Assembly: GCA_016870195.1 (NCBI GenBank)
Contig: VGCC01000002.1
Span: forward strand, 62,001 to 126,000
DNA length: 64,000 nucleotides
Source of the DNA: Actinomycetota bacterium
GTDB taxonomy: Bacteria; Actinomycetota; Actinomycetes; S36-B12
Direction of reading: 5' to 3'
In this document: positions 35,292 through 44,220 of the stretch, piece after piece
Layout: each line of letters begins with the position of its first letter
How positions within the stretch are numbered: the first letter of the stretch is position 1
Notes under the pieces: generated by a model
Databases searched by the model: none
Told to the model about the DNA's origin: nothing
The model's input: the letters and a program-made list of their open reading frames with translations, nothing else
Translations under genes and position numbers: made by a program

Positions 35292-36038
35292 ATGTCGGAT
35301 CCCATCAGAGTCGGGGTTCTCGGTGCCCGCGGGCGTATGGGCCAGACCGTCGTCGAGGCGATCACCGGTGCTCCTGATCTTGAGCTGGCATGTGCCCTCG
35401 ATCTGGGTGACCCCCTTGCGCAGGTGATTGAGTCAGGCACCCGGGTCCTCGTCGACTTCACGACACCGCAGGCCGTCTTGGACAACATCACCTTTGCGGT
35501 AGAGCACGACATCGTGTGCGTCGTCGGTACGAGTGGGTTCACGCCCGATCGAATCGAGCAGGTACGCCACCTCGTTGATGCGCATTCCGGAAGTTCGGTG
35601 CTCATCGCACCGAACTTCGGAATCGGTGCGGTTCTGATGATGCGTTTCGCGCGGATGGCCGCCCCCTACTTCGACTCAGTCGAAATCGTCGAAATGCACC
35701 ACCCGGGCAAGGTCGATGCACCATCGGGAACCGCACTCCACACGGCACAGCTGATCGCTCAAGCGCGCGAGGGTCGAACGGGCGCGCCGGATGCAACGCG
35801 CGTCGAGGATCGGGATGCGCGGGGGAGACCGGTGCACGGCGTTCCGATCCACTCGGTCCGCCTTCAAGGCCTAGTCGCCCATCAGGAGGTCCTTTTCGGC
35901 TCGGCTGGGGAGACTCTGACCATCCGTCACGACTCACTCGACCGCGGCAGCTTCATGTCCGGGGTCTTGCTGGCGATCCGGGACATGAGTGGTCGCACAG
36001 GTCTCGTGGTCGGCCTGGAGAACCTGCTGGATCTCTAG
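35292..36038 (+). CDS. dapB: 4-hydroxy-tetrahydrodipicolinate reductase
   Basis: A 248-residue NAD(P)H-dependent enzyme of the lysine/diaminopimelate pathway. The nucleotide-binding GVLGARGRMGQTV is at the N-terminus. VDFTTPQAVLDN, CVVGTSGFTPDR, APNFGIGAVLM, the catalytic block VEMHHPGKVDAPSGTAL and the C-terminal FGSAGETLTIRHDS are diagnostic. Its stop overlaps the stop of the convergent PH-domain gene. Confidence 0.96.
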   Translation: MSDPIRVGVLGARGRMGQTVVEAITGAPDLELACALDLGDPLAQVIESGTRVLVDFTTPQAVLDNITFAVEHDIVCVVGTSGFTPDRIEQVRHLVDAHSGSSVLIAPNFGIGAVLMMRFARMAAPYFDSVEIVEMHHPGKVDAPSGTALHTAQLIAQAREGRTGAPDATRVEDRDARGRPVHGVPIHSVRLQGLVAHQEVLFGSAGETLTIRHDSLDRGSFMSGVLLAIRDMSGRTGLVVGLENLLDL

Positions 36039-36532
36039 CGACGCGCCCACCAATTCTCGAGCCGATCGCGAGCGATGGCGTAGGCCTCGGGCCTACCCAC
36101 ATAGTCCAACCCGTGGCGCGAGATGTGAGTGGACATCAGTGACTGGTCCGATAGCACGCGCACGCGTTGCCCAGTCAACTCGATCGAGGTGACCCGTGAC
36201 CAGGGCACCCGAATGGTGCGACGAAATGTGATGACCCGGACGCCGTGGTCATTCACATAGGTACCCAACTGCCAGCAGCGAGCCAGGACGAGAAAGAGGG
36301 TTGAGAGTGCGGCGGAGAGGACGACGAGAGCCGTTATCGAACGCGACGCGCTCACGACGAGGGTGCCGACCAAGCCGACCCCGAAGGTCAGGAGACCCAG
36401 TGCCATGAGCAGCAGGAGGCGTACCGGACCACGCCCGCTGATCCGGAGGTACCGGTCTTGCCGAACCTCGTCGTCCACGGGCCCCGGAAGTGGGTCCGGC
36501 CACAGGGAAGCGAAGAGTCGGCGCTCGGTCAT
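36035..36532 (-). CDS. Membrane protein with PH-like domain
   Basis: A 165-residue protein. Two adjacent hydrophobic segments (LLLLMALGLLTFGVGLVGTL and ITALVVLSAALSTLFLVLA) are followed by a strand-rich domain, GTYVNDHGVRVITFRRTIRV then PWSRVTSIELTGQRV. That layout, two membrane helices and a cytoplasmic bacterial PH domain, is common in actinobacteria. Function unknown. The ATG at 36532 overlaps the azlD stop (ATGA). The stop overlaps the dapB stop from the other strand. Confidence 0.75.
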   Translation of the reverse strand: MTERRLFASLWPDPLPGPVDDEVRQDRYLRISGRGPVRLLLLMALGLLTFGVGLVGTLVVSASRSITALVVLSAALSTLFLVLARCWQLGTYVNDHGVRVITFRRTIRVPWSRVTSIELTGQRVRVLSDQSLMSTHISRHGLDYVGRPEAYAIARDRLENWWARR

Positions 36533-36840
36533 GTGCTCCACCCTCCCGCTCGGAGAAGTGCGGCGGTGATGGCGGCGACGAGCACGACGACGATGAAGGG
36601 TGCCCGGGCGACGAGCGCGATGATCGCAGCGGCGAGGCCCGCTACTCGTGCATCGATGACGAGTGCCTGGCCGGACGCGAAGGTCTGAACGGCAACGAGT
36701 GCCGCGAGGAGCGCGACGGGTAGCAGCGAGGTGAGTCTGCGGAGACCGGCACTCTCGATGAGTCGTGCGGGGAGTATGAAGCCCGCGAGCTTCTCGATGT
36801 ATGTCCCCAGGCTTGCGATCAGTACGGCGGCCCAGATCAT
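36529..36840 (-). CDS. azlD: AzlD-family branched-chain amino acid export subunit
   Basis: A small membrane protein of 103 residues with about four hydrophobic segments: IWAAVLIASLGTYIEKLAG, TSLLPVALLAALVAVQTFA, RVAGLAAAIIALVAR and PFIVVVLVAAITAALL. Size and pattern match AzlD, the partner of AzlC in branched-chain amino acid efflux. ATG at 36840 has GGAGGTG upstream and overlaps the azlC stop (ATGA). Confidence 0.85.
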   Translation of the reverse strand: MIWAAVLIASLGTYIEKLAGFILPARLIESAGLRRLTSLLPVALLAALVAVQTFASGQALVIDARVAGLAAAIIALVARAPFIVVVLVAAITAALLRAGGWST

Positions 36841-37508
36841 CCGACCCACCTCCGTCGCGCGATCCACTCGACCGCCAGGGCCACGGCCGCAGCCCCCAGC
36901 ACAGGCAGCCCGGCTGGCACGAAGGGAACGAGGACCAGAGCGACCACTGCTGCGAGCAGGGCGAGGACCCGGGTGCGGCGATCTGTAAGACGGGGGCAGA
37001 GCAGTGCGATGAAGCCGGCCGGTATGGCCGCATCGAGGCCGAGCACGGAGGGGTCGTCCAAGGCTGTGGCACCGAGGGCGCCGATCGCCGTCCCGATGTT
37101 CCAGAGAACGAAGACGGAGAGCCCCGTCGCCCAGAACGCGTGACGTGCGGCGGCGGGGTCATCGGCGTGGCGGATGGCCATGGCGGTGCTCTCATCGATG
37201 GTCACCTGCGCGGCGATGAGTGAACGACCTCGCCCGAGTCTCAGGAGGGGAGCCAAGCTCATGGCGTAGAGCCCGTTGCGAGCGCCGAGAAGCAGAGCCG
37301 TCACCACCGCGGCTGCAATCCCACCACCCGCGCCGAGCACGCCGACGAGGGCGAACTGCGATGCTCCGGTGAACATCGCCAGAGACAGGGTCTGCGTCTG
37401 CCAGAAATCCAATCCACTGGCGACGCTGATCGCGCCGAAGGACAACCCGTAGGCACCGGTGGCGGCCCCGATACCTATGGCATTCGAGGTGATGGAGCGG
37501 TGTAACAC
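36837..37508 (-). CDS. azlC: AzlC-family branched-chain amino acid exporter
   Basis: A 223-residue integral membrane protein. GLSFGAISVASGLDFWQTQ, FTGASQFALVGVLGAGGG and LLLGARNGLYAMSLAPLL are the family signature; several further membrane segments follow. With AzlD it exports branched-chain or related amino acids. The GTG start is set by TACTGT six bases upstream. Followed by azlD and the PH-domain gene in one run of overlapping genes. Confidence 0.9.
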   Translation of the reverse strand: MLHRSITSNAIGIGAATGAYGLSFGAISVASGLDFWQTQTLSLAMFTGASQFALVGVLGAGGGIAAAVVTALLLGARNGLYAMSLAPLLRLGRGRSLIAAQVTIDESTAMAIRHADDPAAARHAFWATGLSVFVLWNIGTAIGALGATALDDPSVLGLDAAIPAGFIALLCPRLTDRRTRVLALLAAVVALVLVPFVPAGLPVLGAAAVALAVEWIARRRWVG

Positions 37509-37514
37509 GTCGTG

Positions 37515-37520
37515 ACAGTA
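37515..37520 (-). promoter_or_regulatory. -10 box, leaderless start of azlC
   Basis: Minus-strand TACTGT six bases before the GTG at 37508. Confidence 0.6.
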
Positions 37521-37529
37521 GCGACCTCG

Positions 37530-38039
37530 TCAGGGCTTCCCGATACTCGTCCACCACTGATGCTGCGCCAGCTGCATGTCTGGGGCAACTTCGAGTATCC
37601 GTCGTCGTCCCCGTGGGCCCCAGCCGCTGTCGACGAGGAAGCGTCCGGCATCCGAGCCCTGGTCGATCCAGAGAAGTAGGCCCTCCTGTCCCTCCGCATG
37701 GACGGCCGAGGCGCTCATCAGCCGCGATCCATGCCCGGTGCGTCGAAACGGGGGGTCCACCTCGAGGAGATCGATGAGCGTGTGGTCCTGGTCCTGGTCG
37801 TCGGGTACGAGGGTCGCGAACCCGCAGATCCGATCGGTGTCATCGGTAGCAACAAGGACCAGGTGATGCGTACTGGGCGTGTCGACGAGGGAACGTCGCC
37901 AGGTGTCTGATGTCACCGCGGGTGCGAGTCGGGCCCAGATGGACTCCGGCCAATCGCGATACCTGTCACGCCAGGCACGGAGATGAATTCCCGCAATCGT
38001 CTCAGCGTCATCAGGTCGCGCGGCTCGAACGAAGGCCAT
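37530..38039 (-). CDS. GNAT-family N-acetyltransferase
   Basis: A 169-residue GNAT protein. The N-terminal VRAARPDDAETIAGIHLRAW is the usual beta1-alpha1 unit, LIDLLEVDPPFRRTGHGSRL is the acetyl-CoA loop (RxxGxG form) and GLLLWIDQGSDAGRFLVDSGW is the last motif. The substrate is unknown. ATG at 38039 faces thyX; a weak CATGAT lies six bases upstream on its strand and would overlap the thyX promoter. Confidence 0.82.
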   Translation of the reverse strand: MAFVRAARPDDAETIAGIHLRAWRDRYRDWPESIWARLAPAVTSDTWRRSLVDTPSTHHLVLVATDDTDRICGFATLVPDDQDQDHTLIDLLEVDPPFRRTGHGSRLMSASAVHAEGQEGLLLWIDQGSDAGRFLVDSGWGPRGRRRILEVAPDMQLAQHQWWTSIGKP

Positions 38040-38056
38040 ATCGCGATCATGCCGGA

Positions 38057-38062
38057 TAGGGT
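38057..38062 (+). promoter_or_regulatory. -10 box, leaderless start of thyX
   Basis: TAGGGT seven bases before the GTG at 38070. It lies within about 20 bases of the divergent GNAT gene start. Confidence 0.55.
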
Positions 38063-38069
38063 TTCGCCC

Positions 38070-38789
38070 GTGTCCGATGCGATCGAATTCCGAAGCGACA
38101 TCATGGTTGAACTGGTGCGCGCAAGCGCCCGGGACGCCGATGTCATATTCGCTGCGCGAGTGTCGACTGCGGGCGAGTCAACGCTGGAGGATCTTGATAC
38201 CGACCCTGAGCGTTCCCGGGGCCTGATCAACTACCTCATGCGCGAGCGTCATGGCAGTCCGTTCGAGCACAATTCGATGACCTTCTTCGTGCGCGCACCG
38301 ATCTTCGTGTGGCGGGAACATATGCGACACCGCATGGCCTCCTACAACGAGGAGTCGGGCAGGTACCGCGAGCTCGAGCCGGTCTTCTACATCCCGGATC
38401 GATCGCGCAACGTCGTCCAGATCGGGAAGACAGGGGCGTATGAGTTCATCCCGGGTGACGACGGCCAGTACGCACTCATCGACTCAGAGATGAAGGGCGC
38501 GTGCGTCCAGGCATACGCGGCGTACAGGAACCTGCTCGAAGCGGGCGTGGCGCGCGAGGTGGCACGTATGGTCCTTCCGGTCTCGATTTACTCAAGCGCC
38601 TACGTGACCCTCAACGCTCGGTCGTTGATGAATTTTCTGTCATTGCGTCGGAAGTCGGACGACTCGCGATACCCCAGCTATCCGCAACGGGAAATCGAGA
38701 TGGTCGCCGAAAGGTATGAGGACGCATGGTCGACCTTGATGCCGATCACCCATGACTCTTTCGTGGCCAACGGACGTGTGGCACCATGA
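38070..38789 (+). CDS. thyX: Flavin-dependent thymidylate synthase ThyX
   Basis: A 239-residue FAD enzyme that methylates dUMP to dTMP using methylenetetrahydrofolate and NADPH. The ThyX signature RHRMASYNEESGRY is at residues 86-99. HGSPFEHNSMTFFVRAPIF precedes it and LNARSLMNFLSLRRK follows. It replaces the unrelated ThyA in many actinobacteria. GTG at 38070 is chosen from the -10 box spacing; the frame is open further upstream but overlaps the divergent gene. Followed 19 bases later by dapA. Confidence 0.95.
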   Translation: MSDAIEFRSDIMVELVRASARDADVIFAARVSTAGESTLEDLDTDPERSRGLINYLMRERHGSPFEHNSMTFFVRAPIFVWREHMRHRMASYNEESGRYRELEPVFYIPDRSRNVVQIGKTGAYEFIPGDDGQYALIDSEMKGACVQAYAAYRNLLEAGVAREVARMVLPVSIYSSAYVTLNARSLMNFLSLRRKSDDSRYPSYPQREIEMVAERYEDAWSTLMPITHDSFVANGRVAP

Positions 38790-38796
38790 GCCCCAC

Positions 38797-38802
38797 TAGC
38801 CT
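38797..38802 (+). promoter_or_regulatory. -10 box, leaderless start of dapA
   Basis: TAGCCT six bases before the ATG at 38809. Confidence 0.6.
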
Positions 38803-38808
38803 GATCCC

Positions 38809-39702
38809 ATGAGTTCCGCGCCCTTCGGTGTCATGCTCACCGCGATGGTGTCGCCGTTCGCAGCCGATGGATCATTGGATCTCGACGGGGCGCAGAGGCT
38901 CGCTGTGCACCTGGTGGACGAGCGCCGCCACGACGGGTTGGTCGTCAACGGCACCACGGGTGAGTCGGCCACGAAGACCGATGCGGAAGACGAAGCGATT
39001 CTGCGGGCGGTCGTGGAGGCCGTAGGGGATCGGGCTCGCGTGATTGCGGGTGTGGGCACCAACGACACGGTCCACTCGATCCATGCTGCGCGCACGGCCG
39101 AGAAGTGTGGGGCGCACGGGGTCATGGCGGTGACTCCGTACTACAACCGTCCTCCTCAGGAGGGTCTCGTCGCGCATTTTCTTGCGATTGCTGATGCGAC
39201 GAATCTCCCGATGATTACCTACGACATCCCGAAGCGAACCGGCACGGCCATCGAACTCGACACGCTCAAGCGGATTGCGGAGCATCCGCGCATTGTGGCT
39301 AACAAGGACGCGAAGGGAGACCTTGAGTTCGCGCAGTGGGGGATGCGCGAGACAGGGCTGTCGTGGTACTCGGGCGACGACGCCCTGAACCTTGCGCTGT
39401 TGAGCGTGGGAGCCTGCGGGATGATTTCCGTCGTGGGTCACATCGTGGGCGATCGACTCGCGCAGATGGCGGATGCTCTCCAGGCTGGGGATCTGACTCG
39501 CGCTCGTGAGATCAATTTCTCACTGCTCCCCGTGTACACGGGGATGTTCCGCACACAGGGCGTGATCCTGACTAAGGCAGCGTTGACGCATGTGGGACTG
39601 CCAGGCGGGCCGGTTCGTCTACCTCTCGTCAACGCCACACCCGAACAGGTCGCCCGGTTGCGCGCTGATCTGACCGCCGGTGGCGTCCCGGGCTTCGAAT
39701 AG
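38809..39702 (+). CDS. dapA: 4-hydroxy-tetrahydrodipicolinate synthase
   Basis: A 297-residue TIM-barrel aldolase that condenses pyruvate with aspartate semialdehyde, the first committed step to lysine and diaminopimelate. Visible are VNGTTGESATKTDAE, the catalytic tyrosine in VTPYYNRPPQEGL, YDIPKRTG and the Schiff-base Lys166 in VANKDAKGD. In the same region as dapB and dapF. Confidence 0.96.
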   Translation: MSSAPFGVMLTAMVSPFAADGSLDLDGAQRLAVHLVDERRHDGLVVNGTTGESATKTDAEDEAILRAVVEAVGDRARVIAGVGTNDTVHSIHAARTAEKCGAHGVMAVTPYYNRPPQEGLVAHFLAIADATNLPMITYDIPKRTGTAIELDTLKRIAEHPRIVANKDAKGDLEFAQWGMRETGLSWYSGDDALNLALLSVGACGMISVVGHIVGDRLAQMADALQAGDLTRAREINFSLLPVYTGMFRTQGVILTKAALTHVGLPGGPVRLPLVNATPEQVARLRADLTAGGVPGFE

Positions 39703-39703
39703 C

Positions 39704-41380
39704 GTGCATCACACCGACATCGGACCACCACCTGCGCTACCGACGGGTGTTCTGCGCATAACGCCCCTGGGCGGACTTGGCGACATCGGTCGCAACATGA
39801 CCGTGTTCGAAATCGATGGAAAGATCCTCGTGGTCGACTGCGGCGTCTTATTCCCTGCTGAAGCCCAACCCGGTGTGGATTTGATCCTGCCCGACTTTTC
39901 GCCCATCGCCGAGCGTCTTGGTGAGATCGTCGCAGTCGTTGTCACTCATGGGCATGAGGATCACGTTGGTGCATTGCCGTATCTGCTCCGGTTGCGTTCC
40001 GATATCCCAATCCTGGGCTCGCGCCTGACACTGGCTCTAGTCGAGGCGAAGCTCAAGGAGTTCCGACTCTCTCCGCCCATGACACGTGTCGCGGACGGCG
40101 AGGTGGTGTCGTCTGGGCCTTTCACGCTCGAGTTTCTCGCGGTCAACCACTCGATCCCCGACGCTATGGCGGTTTCGATCGGAACATCGGCGGGACGGGT
40201 TCTGCATACGGGTGATTTCAAGATGGATCAACTCCCTCTCGACGGGCGGGTGACGGATCTCAACGGTTTCGCCCGCCTTGGTGATCTCGGAGTTGATGTC
40301 CTGATGATCGACAGCACGAACGCCGAGATTCCCGGCTTTGTACCCAGCGAGAAGGACATCGTCCCGGTGCTGGACCGTGTCTTCACTCGAGCTCGCGGGC
40401 GGATCATCGTCGCGTCCTTTGCCTCCCACGTGCACCGCGTGCAGCAGATCATCGACACCGCGGTAGCGCACGGGCGCCACGTAGCCTTCGTCGGGCGCTC
40501 GATGGTCCGAAACATGGCGATCGCCCGTGATCTCGGCTACCTGAGGATCCCGGGCGAGACTCTCGTCGCCAGTGACGACGTCGCGGCGCTGCCCGATGAT
40601 CGCGTGGTATTGATCTGTACCGGGTCCCAGGGGGAGCCGATGTCGGCGCTGTCGCGGATGGCCAATCGTGACCACGCCGTCGTGATCGGAGACGATGACA
40701 CGGTAATCCTGGCGTCCTCGCTGATCCCCGGGAACGAGAATGCCGTTAATCGGGTGATCAATGCCCTGGCTCGCCAGGAGGTGAACGTCGTGCACAAGGG
40801 GAACGCCCTCGTGCACGTCTCCGGCCACGCCGCTGCAGGCGAGCTGCGTTACGTCTACAACATCGTGAAGCCCCGCTACGTCATGCCCATCCATGGCGAG
40901 TGGCGGCATCTTCGGGCGAACGCACGGATTGCTGAGAGCGTCGGCATCGCCGAGGATCACGTGCTCGTCGTGGACGACGGAGTGAGCGTCGATCTGAGTG
41001 CGGGTGAGGCGCGGGTAAGCGGCTTCACCCCTGTCGGTCACGTCTACGTCGATGGGGCGGGTGTGGGGGACATCACCGAGGCGCACCTGAAGGACCGGCG
41101 GATCCTGGGCGAGGAGGGGTTCATCTCGGTCTTCGCCGCGGTCGACTTCGTATCCGGTGCGGTCGTAGCAGGACCGGAGATCCATGCCCGGGGTTTCGGT
41201 TCGGACGTCGATGTCGGCGACGTCACCGGGCAGGTGCGCCAGACGCTCCTGGACGCCCTCGCCTCGGGCGACGAGGATCTGCACGATCTCCAACAGCGGG
41301 TGCGCCGTGTGGTCGGACGGTGGGTGAACACCACCCATAGGCGGCGCCCGATGATCGTTCCGGTCGTCGTTGAGGCCTGA
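39704..41380 (+). CDS. rnj: Ribonuclease J
   Basis: A 558-residue metallo-beta-lactamase/beta-CASP RNase with 5'-3' exo- and endonuclease activity in mRNA decay and rRNA maturation. LGGLGDIGRNMTVFEIDGK leads in; the zinc motif HGHEDH is at 82-87. Further metal segments are HTGDFKMDQ and IDSTNAEIPGF. The beta-CASP part has ASFASHVHRVQQI and CTGSQGEPMSALSRM, and HVSGHAAAGEL with MPIHGEWRHL closes the site. GTG at 39704, two bases after the dapA stop, is preferred over GTG at 39680 inside dapA. Confidence 0.95.
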   Translation: MHHTDIGPPPALPTGVLRITPLGGLGDIGRNMTVFEIDGKILVVDCGVLFPAEAQPGVDLILPDFSPIAERLGEIVAVVVTHGHEDHVGALPYLLRLRSDIPILGSRLTLALVEAKLKEFRLSPPMTRVADGEVVSSGPFTLEFLAVNHSIPDAMAVSIGTSAGRVLHTGDFKMDQLPLDGRVTDLNGFARLGDLGVDVLMIDSTNAEIPGFVPSEKDIVPVLDRVFTRARGRIIVASFASHVHRVQQIIDTAVAHGRHVAFVGRSMVRNMAIARDLGYLRIPGETLVASDDVAALPDDRVVLICTGSQGEPMSALSRMANRDHAVVIGDDDTVILASSLIPGNENAVNRVINALARQEVNVVHKGNALVHVSGHAAAGELRYVYNIVKPRYVMPIHGEWRHLRANARIAESVGIAEDHVLVVDDGVSVDLSAGEARVSGFTPVGHVYVDGAGVGDITEAHLKDRRILGEEGFISVFAAVDFVSGAVVAGPEIHARGFGSDVDVGDVTGQVRQTLLDALASGDEDLHDLQQRVRRVVGRWVNTTHRRRPMIVPVVVEA

Positions 41381-41420
41381 AGCCACCCGACACGTTGTGC
41401 GTGTGACTACCGGGACAGGT

Positions 41421-41433
41421 GGGGTTAAGCCCC
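41421..41433 (+). other. Short inverted repeat abutting the ftsK -10 box
   Basis: GGGG-TTAAG-CCCC ends directly before TAGAGT. It could be a weak terminator for rnj or an operator for ftsK. Confidence 0.3.
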
Positions 41434-41439
41434 TAGAGT
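41434..41439 (+). promoter_or_regulatory. -10 box, leaderless start of ftsK
   Basis: TAGAGT six bases before the GTG at 41446. Confidence 0.6.
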
Positions 41440-41445
41440 GAAGGC

Positions 41446-43911
41446 GTGGCGTCCCGTACGTCCACTCCGGCGCGCCGGAGTCGACCTTCCTCGGCGGGCC
41501 GGAAGACCGGCCGGCGTAAGCCTGCACGGAAACCACTCAAGCCCGGTCCGCTCGTCCGTGTGGCACTGGGCCTCGGCACCGCGCTCGGCGCACTCTGGTC
41601 GGGGCTCGCGGCTCTGACGGGGGCCGGCGTGCGTGGGATCGGACGAGGGGCTCGGGAGCTCGACCCGGAGACCCGTCGCGACGGCGTTGGGCTCGCCTTG
41701 GTTGCGTCGGCAATCGTGGTCGCTGCGGCCACCTGGTTCGGCGTCGACGGTTGGTTCGTCGCGTGGACCGCTCAGATCGGGCGTACCTTGCTCGGGGTTC
41801 TCTCGCTCGCGGTCCCCGTCTTCCTCCTCCTCCTCGCGTGGAGATTCCTGCGCCACCCGGATGAAGGTTCCACCACGGGGCGCCTGACTATCGGATCCGT
41901 GGCCTTAGTCATCGCCCTGGTGGGGATGTGGCACGTGGCCACAGGAACGCCGACGCCGAGCGATGGCGCTGTGCGCATGGACTCCGGCGGTGGTGTGCTG
42001 GGCTGGCTGATCAGCGCACCTCTGACGTCGGCCGTGGGGCCGATCGTGACGTTTCTTCTTCTGCTCGTCCTGCTGGCATTCGGCGGCATGGTCGTGACCG
42101 GGACGTCGGTGCGACGGGTGCGCGGGTGGGTCATGACCCTGGCCGGCTGGGGAGCGACACGGATTCGAGACATGCGATCCGCCGTCCAGCTATCTGGCAC
42201 CGGCGACGTGCACGCAGCCGTTGAGCGAGGCGAGGTCGAGGCAACCGAGAGCTACGACGACGAGACTTTCTTTGACGTTGACGTTGATGACCTGCCTTTG
42301 CCCGCCACGCACGTGGGCGCGTCTGTGGCGGACGTGCCGCTGATTGATCCGTGGGCGGATACCCAGGCCATCCCCGCTGTGATGGATGACGTGCCCACGG
42401 CACCGATCGTCCGACCCACGACCGATGTTGTGCAGGCGCGCCCGAGGGGTGCCTATCGGCTTCCGAAGGCGGACACGCTGTCCGCCGGGCCTCGACACAA
42501 GTCGGCCACTGTGGCTAATGACTCGGTGGTGAGTGCTCTGACGGAGGTGCTCGAGCAGTTTGGCATCGATGCGGAGGTGTCCGGGTTCATGCGTGGCCCA
42601 ACAGTGACCCGCTATGAGATCGAACTCGGCCCCAGCGTCAAGGTCGAGCGCGTGACCGCTCTGAGCAAGAACATCGCGTACGCCGTAGCCAGCGCCGATG
42701 TGCGAATTCTGAGCCCGATCCCCGGAAAGAAGGCGATCGGCATAGAGATCCCGAACTTGGATCGCGAACTCGTGTCCCTCGGAGAGGTCCTGCGCAGCGT
42801 GTCGGCGAAGTCCGACCGTCACCCTCTCACCGTGGGTCTCGGGAAGGACGTTGAGGGCGGTTTCGTCACCGCCAACCTCGCCACGATGCCGCACATCCTC
42901 GTTGCGGGAGCCACGGGTGCGGGAAAGTCAAGTTGCATCAACGCATTGATCACCTCGATTCTGATGCGTGCGACACCCGCCGACGTTCGCATGATCCTGG
43001 TCGATCCGAAGCGGGTCGAACTGAGCATCTACGAAGGTGTGCCGCACCTGATCACCCCCATCATCACGAATCCCAAGAAGGCGGCGGACGCGCTGCAGTG
43101 GGTCGTCAAGGAGATGGATCGCCGCTACGACGATCTCGCCCAATTCGGTTACCGACACATCGACGACTTCAACAAGGCTGTTCGAGAAGGAGCCGTGACA
43201 GCTCTGCGCGGTAGTGAGCGTCGTATCGAGCCCTACCCCTACTTGCTGGTGATCGTTGACGAGTTGGCCGATCTGATGATGGTTGCCCCGCGTGATGTCG
43301 AAGATGCGATCGTGCGGACTACTCAGCTTGCACGCGCAGCAGGCATCCATCTGGTTCTCGCAACTCAACGTCCGAGCGTCGACGTCGTCACAGGATTGAT
43401 CAAAGCGAATGTTCCGAGTCGTCTAGCCTTCGCAACGTCCAGCCTCGCGGATAGTCGGGTGATTCTGGACCAGCCGGGCGCGGAGAAGCTCGTGGGACAG
43501 GGCGACGCACTCTTCCTGCCGATGGGCGCCAACAAGCCGACCCGCATCCAGGGTGCCTTCGTGGGAGAGCGTGAGATCCGGGCGATCGTCGAGCACTGCA
43601 AGAACCAGGGACCGGCCGAGTGCGTCCCCGAGGTGACCGCATCGGGCGCGCCGGCAAGGGAGGTTGATGAGGAGATCGGTGACGACCTCGATCTGCTCCT
43701 GCAGGCAGTGGAGCTGGTCGTCTCGACGCAATTCGGATCGACGTCGATGCTGCAGCGCAAACTTCGCGTGGGGTTCGCGAAGGCGGGACGCCTGATGGAC
43801 TTGATGGAGTCCCGGGGAGTGGTCGGACCGAGCGAGGGTTCCAAGGCGCGTGAGGTCCTGGTGACCCCCGAGGAGTTGGCAGCCACGCTGGCCTCCATCC
43901 GCGGGACCTGA
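41446..43911 (+). CDS. ftsK: DNA translocase FtsK/SpoIIIE
   Basis: An 821-residue septal DNA pump. A very basic N-terminus is followed by about four membrane segments (residues 75-230), a linker, then the RecA-like motor: Walker A AGATGAGKSSCINALI (from about 487), the Walker B region LLVIVDELADLMM and LVLATQRPSVDVVTGLIKAN. The C-terminal gamma winged-helix domain, which reads KOPS sites, begins around GDDLDLLLQAVELV and ends with GRLMDLMESRGVVGPSEGSK, all seen. It clears chromosome DNA from the closing septum. GTG start fixed by the -10 box. Confidence 0.96.
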   Translation: MASRTSTPARRSRPSSAGRKTGRRKPARKPLKPGPLVRVALGLGTALGALWSGLAALTGAGVRGIGRGARELDPETRRDGVGLALVASAIVVAAATWFGVDGWFVAWTAQIGRTLLGVLSLAVPVFLLLLAWRFLRHPDEGSTTGRLTIGSVALVIALVGMWHVATGTPTPSDGAVRMDSGGGVLGWLISAPLTSAVGPIVTFLLLLVLLAFGGMVVTGTSVRRVRGWVMTLAGWGATRIRDMRSAVQLSGTGDVHAAVERGEVEATESYDDETFFDVDVDDLPLPATHVGASVADVPLIDPWADTQAIPAVMDDVPTAPIVRPTTDVVQARPRGAYRLPKADTLSAGPRHKSATVANDSVVSALTEVLEQFGIDAEVSGFMRGPTVTRYEIELGPSVKVERVTALSKNIAYAVASADVRILSPIPGKKAIGIEIPNLDRELVSLGEVLRSVSAKSDRHPLTVGLGKDVEGGFVTANLATMPHILVAGATGAGKSSCINALITSILMRATPADVRMILVDPKRVELSIYEGVPHLITPIITNPKKAADALQWVVKEMDRRYDDLAQFGYRHIDDFNKAVREGAVTALRGSERRIEPYPYLLVIVDELADLMMVAPRDVEDAIVRTTQLARAAGIHLVLATQRPSVDVVTGLIKANVPSRLAFATSSLADSRVILDQPGAEKLVGQGDALFLPMGANKPTRIQGAFVGEREIRAIVEHCKNQGPAECVPEVTASGAPAREVDEEIGDDLDLLLQAVELVVSTQFGSTSMLQRKLRVGFAKAGRLMDLMESRGVVGPSEGSKAREVLVTPEELAATLASIRGT

Positions 43912-43966
43912 GGGTTGCCGGATCGTCCCGCAGTCCGTAGCGTTCGTGGGGGTCGAGGAGGGATAG

Positions 43967-44200
43967 ATGGTTGGAGCTCGGATCACCTCGGCGCGCACCG
44001 AAGCCGGCCTGACGGTCGAAGACCTGGCACACCGAACCAAGATCCGCGCATCCATCCTGATGGCCATGGAAGATGACGACTTCTCGGCCTGCGGAGGAGA
44101 CGTCTACGCCCGTGGGCACCTCAAAGGCATCGCATCGGCATTGGGGATCGACCCTGCCGAGTTGCTTGATCTCTTCGACGCGTCCTTGGGCGGCACGTAG
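43967..44200 (+). CDS. Small RodZ-like helix-turn-helix protein
   Basis: A 77-residue protein consisting almost entirely of a RodZ/HTH_25-type domain: [40 protein letters not shown] and [20 protein letters not shown]. Full-length relatives continue into a membrane segment and a C-terminal domain; here the gene ends after the HTH with TAG and no downstream remnant. The ATG follows GGAGGGATAG. Located between ftsK and rimO, a usual position for this gene in actinobacteria. It may bind DNA or act as a truncated cytoskeletal partner. Confidence 0.78.
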   Translation: MVGARITSARTEAGLTVEDLAHRTKIRASILMAMEDDDFSACGGDVYARGHLKGIASALGIDPAELLDLFDASLGGT

Positions 44201-44208
44201 CCACTCCG

Positions 44209-44214
44209 TACGCT
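44209..44214 (+). promoter_or_regulatory. -10 box, leaderless start of rimO
   Basis: TACGCT six bases before the GTG at 44221. Confidence 0.55.
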
Positions 44215-44220
44215 AGGGCG

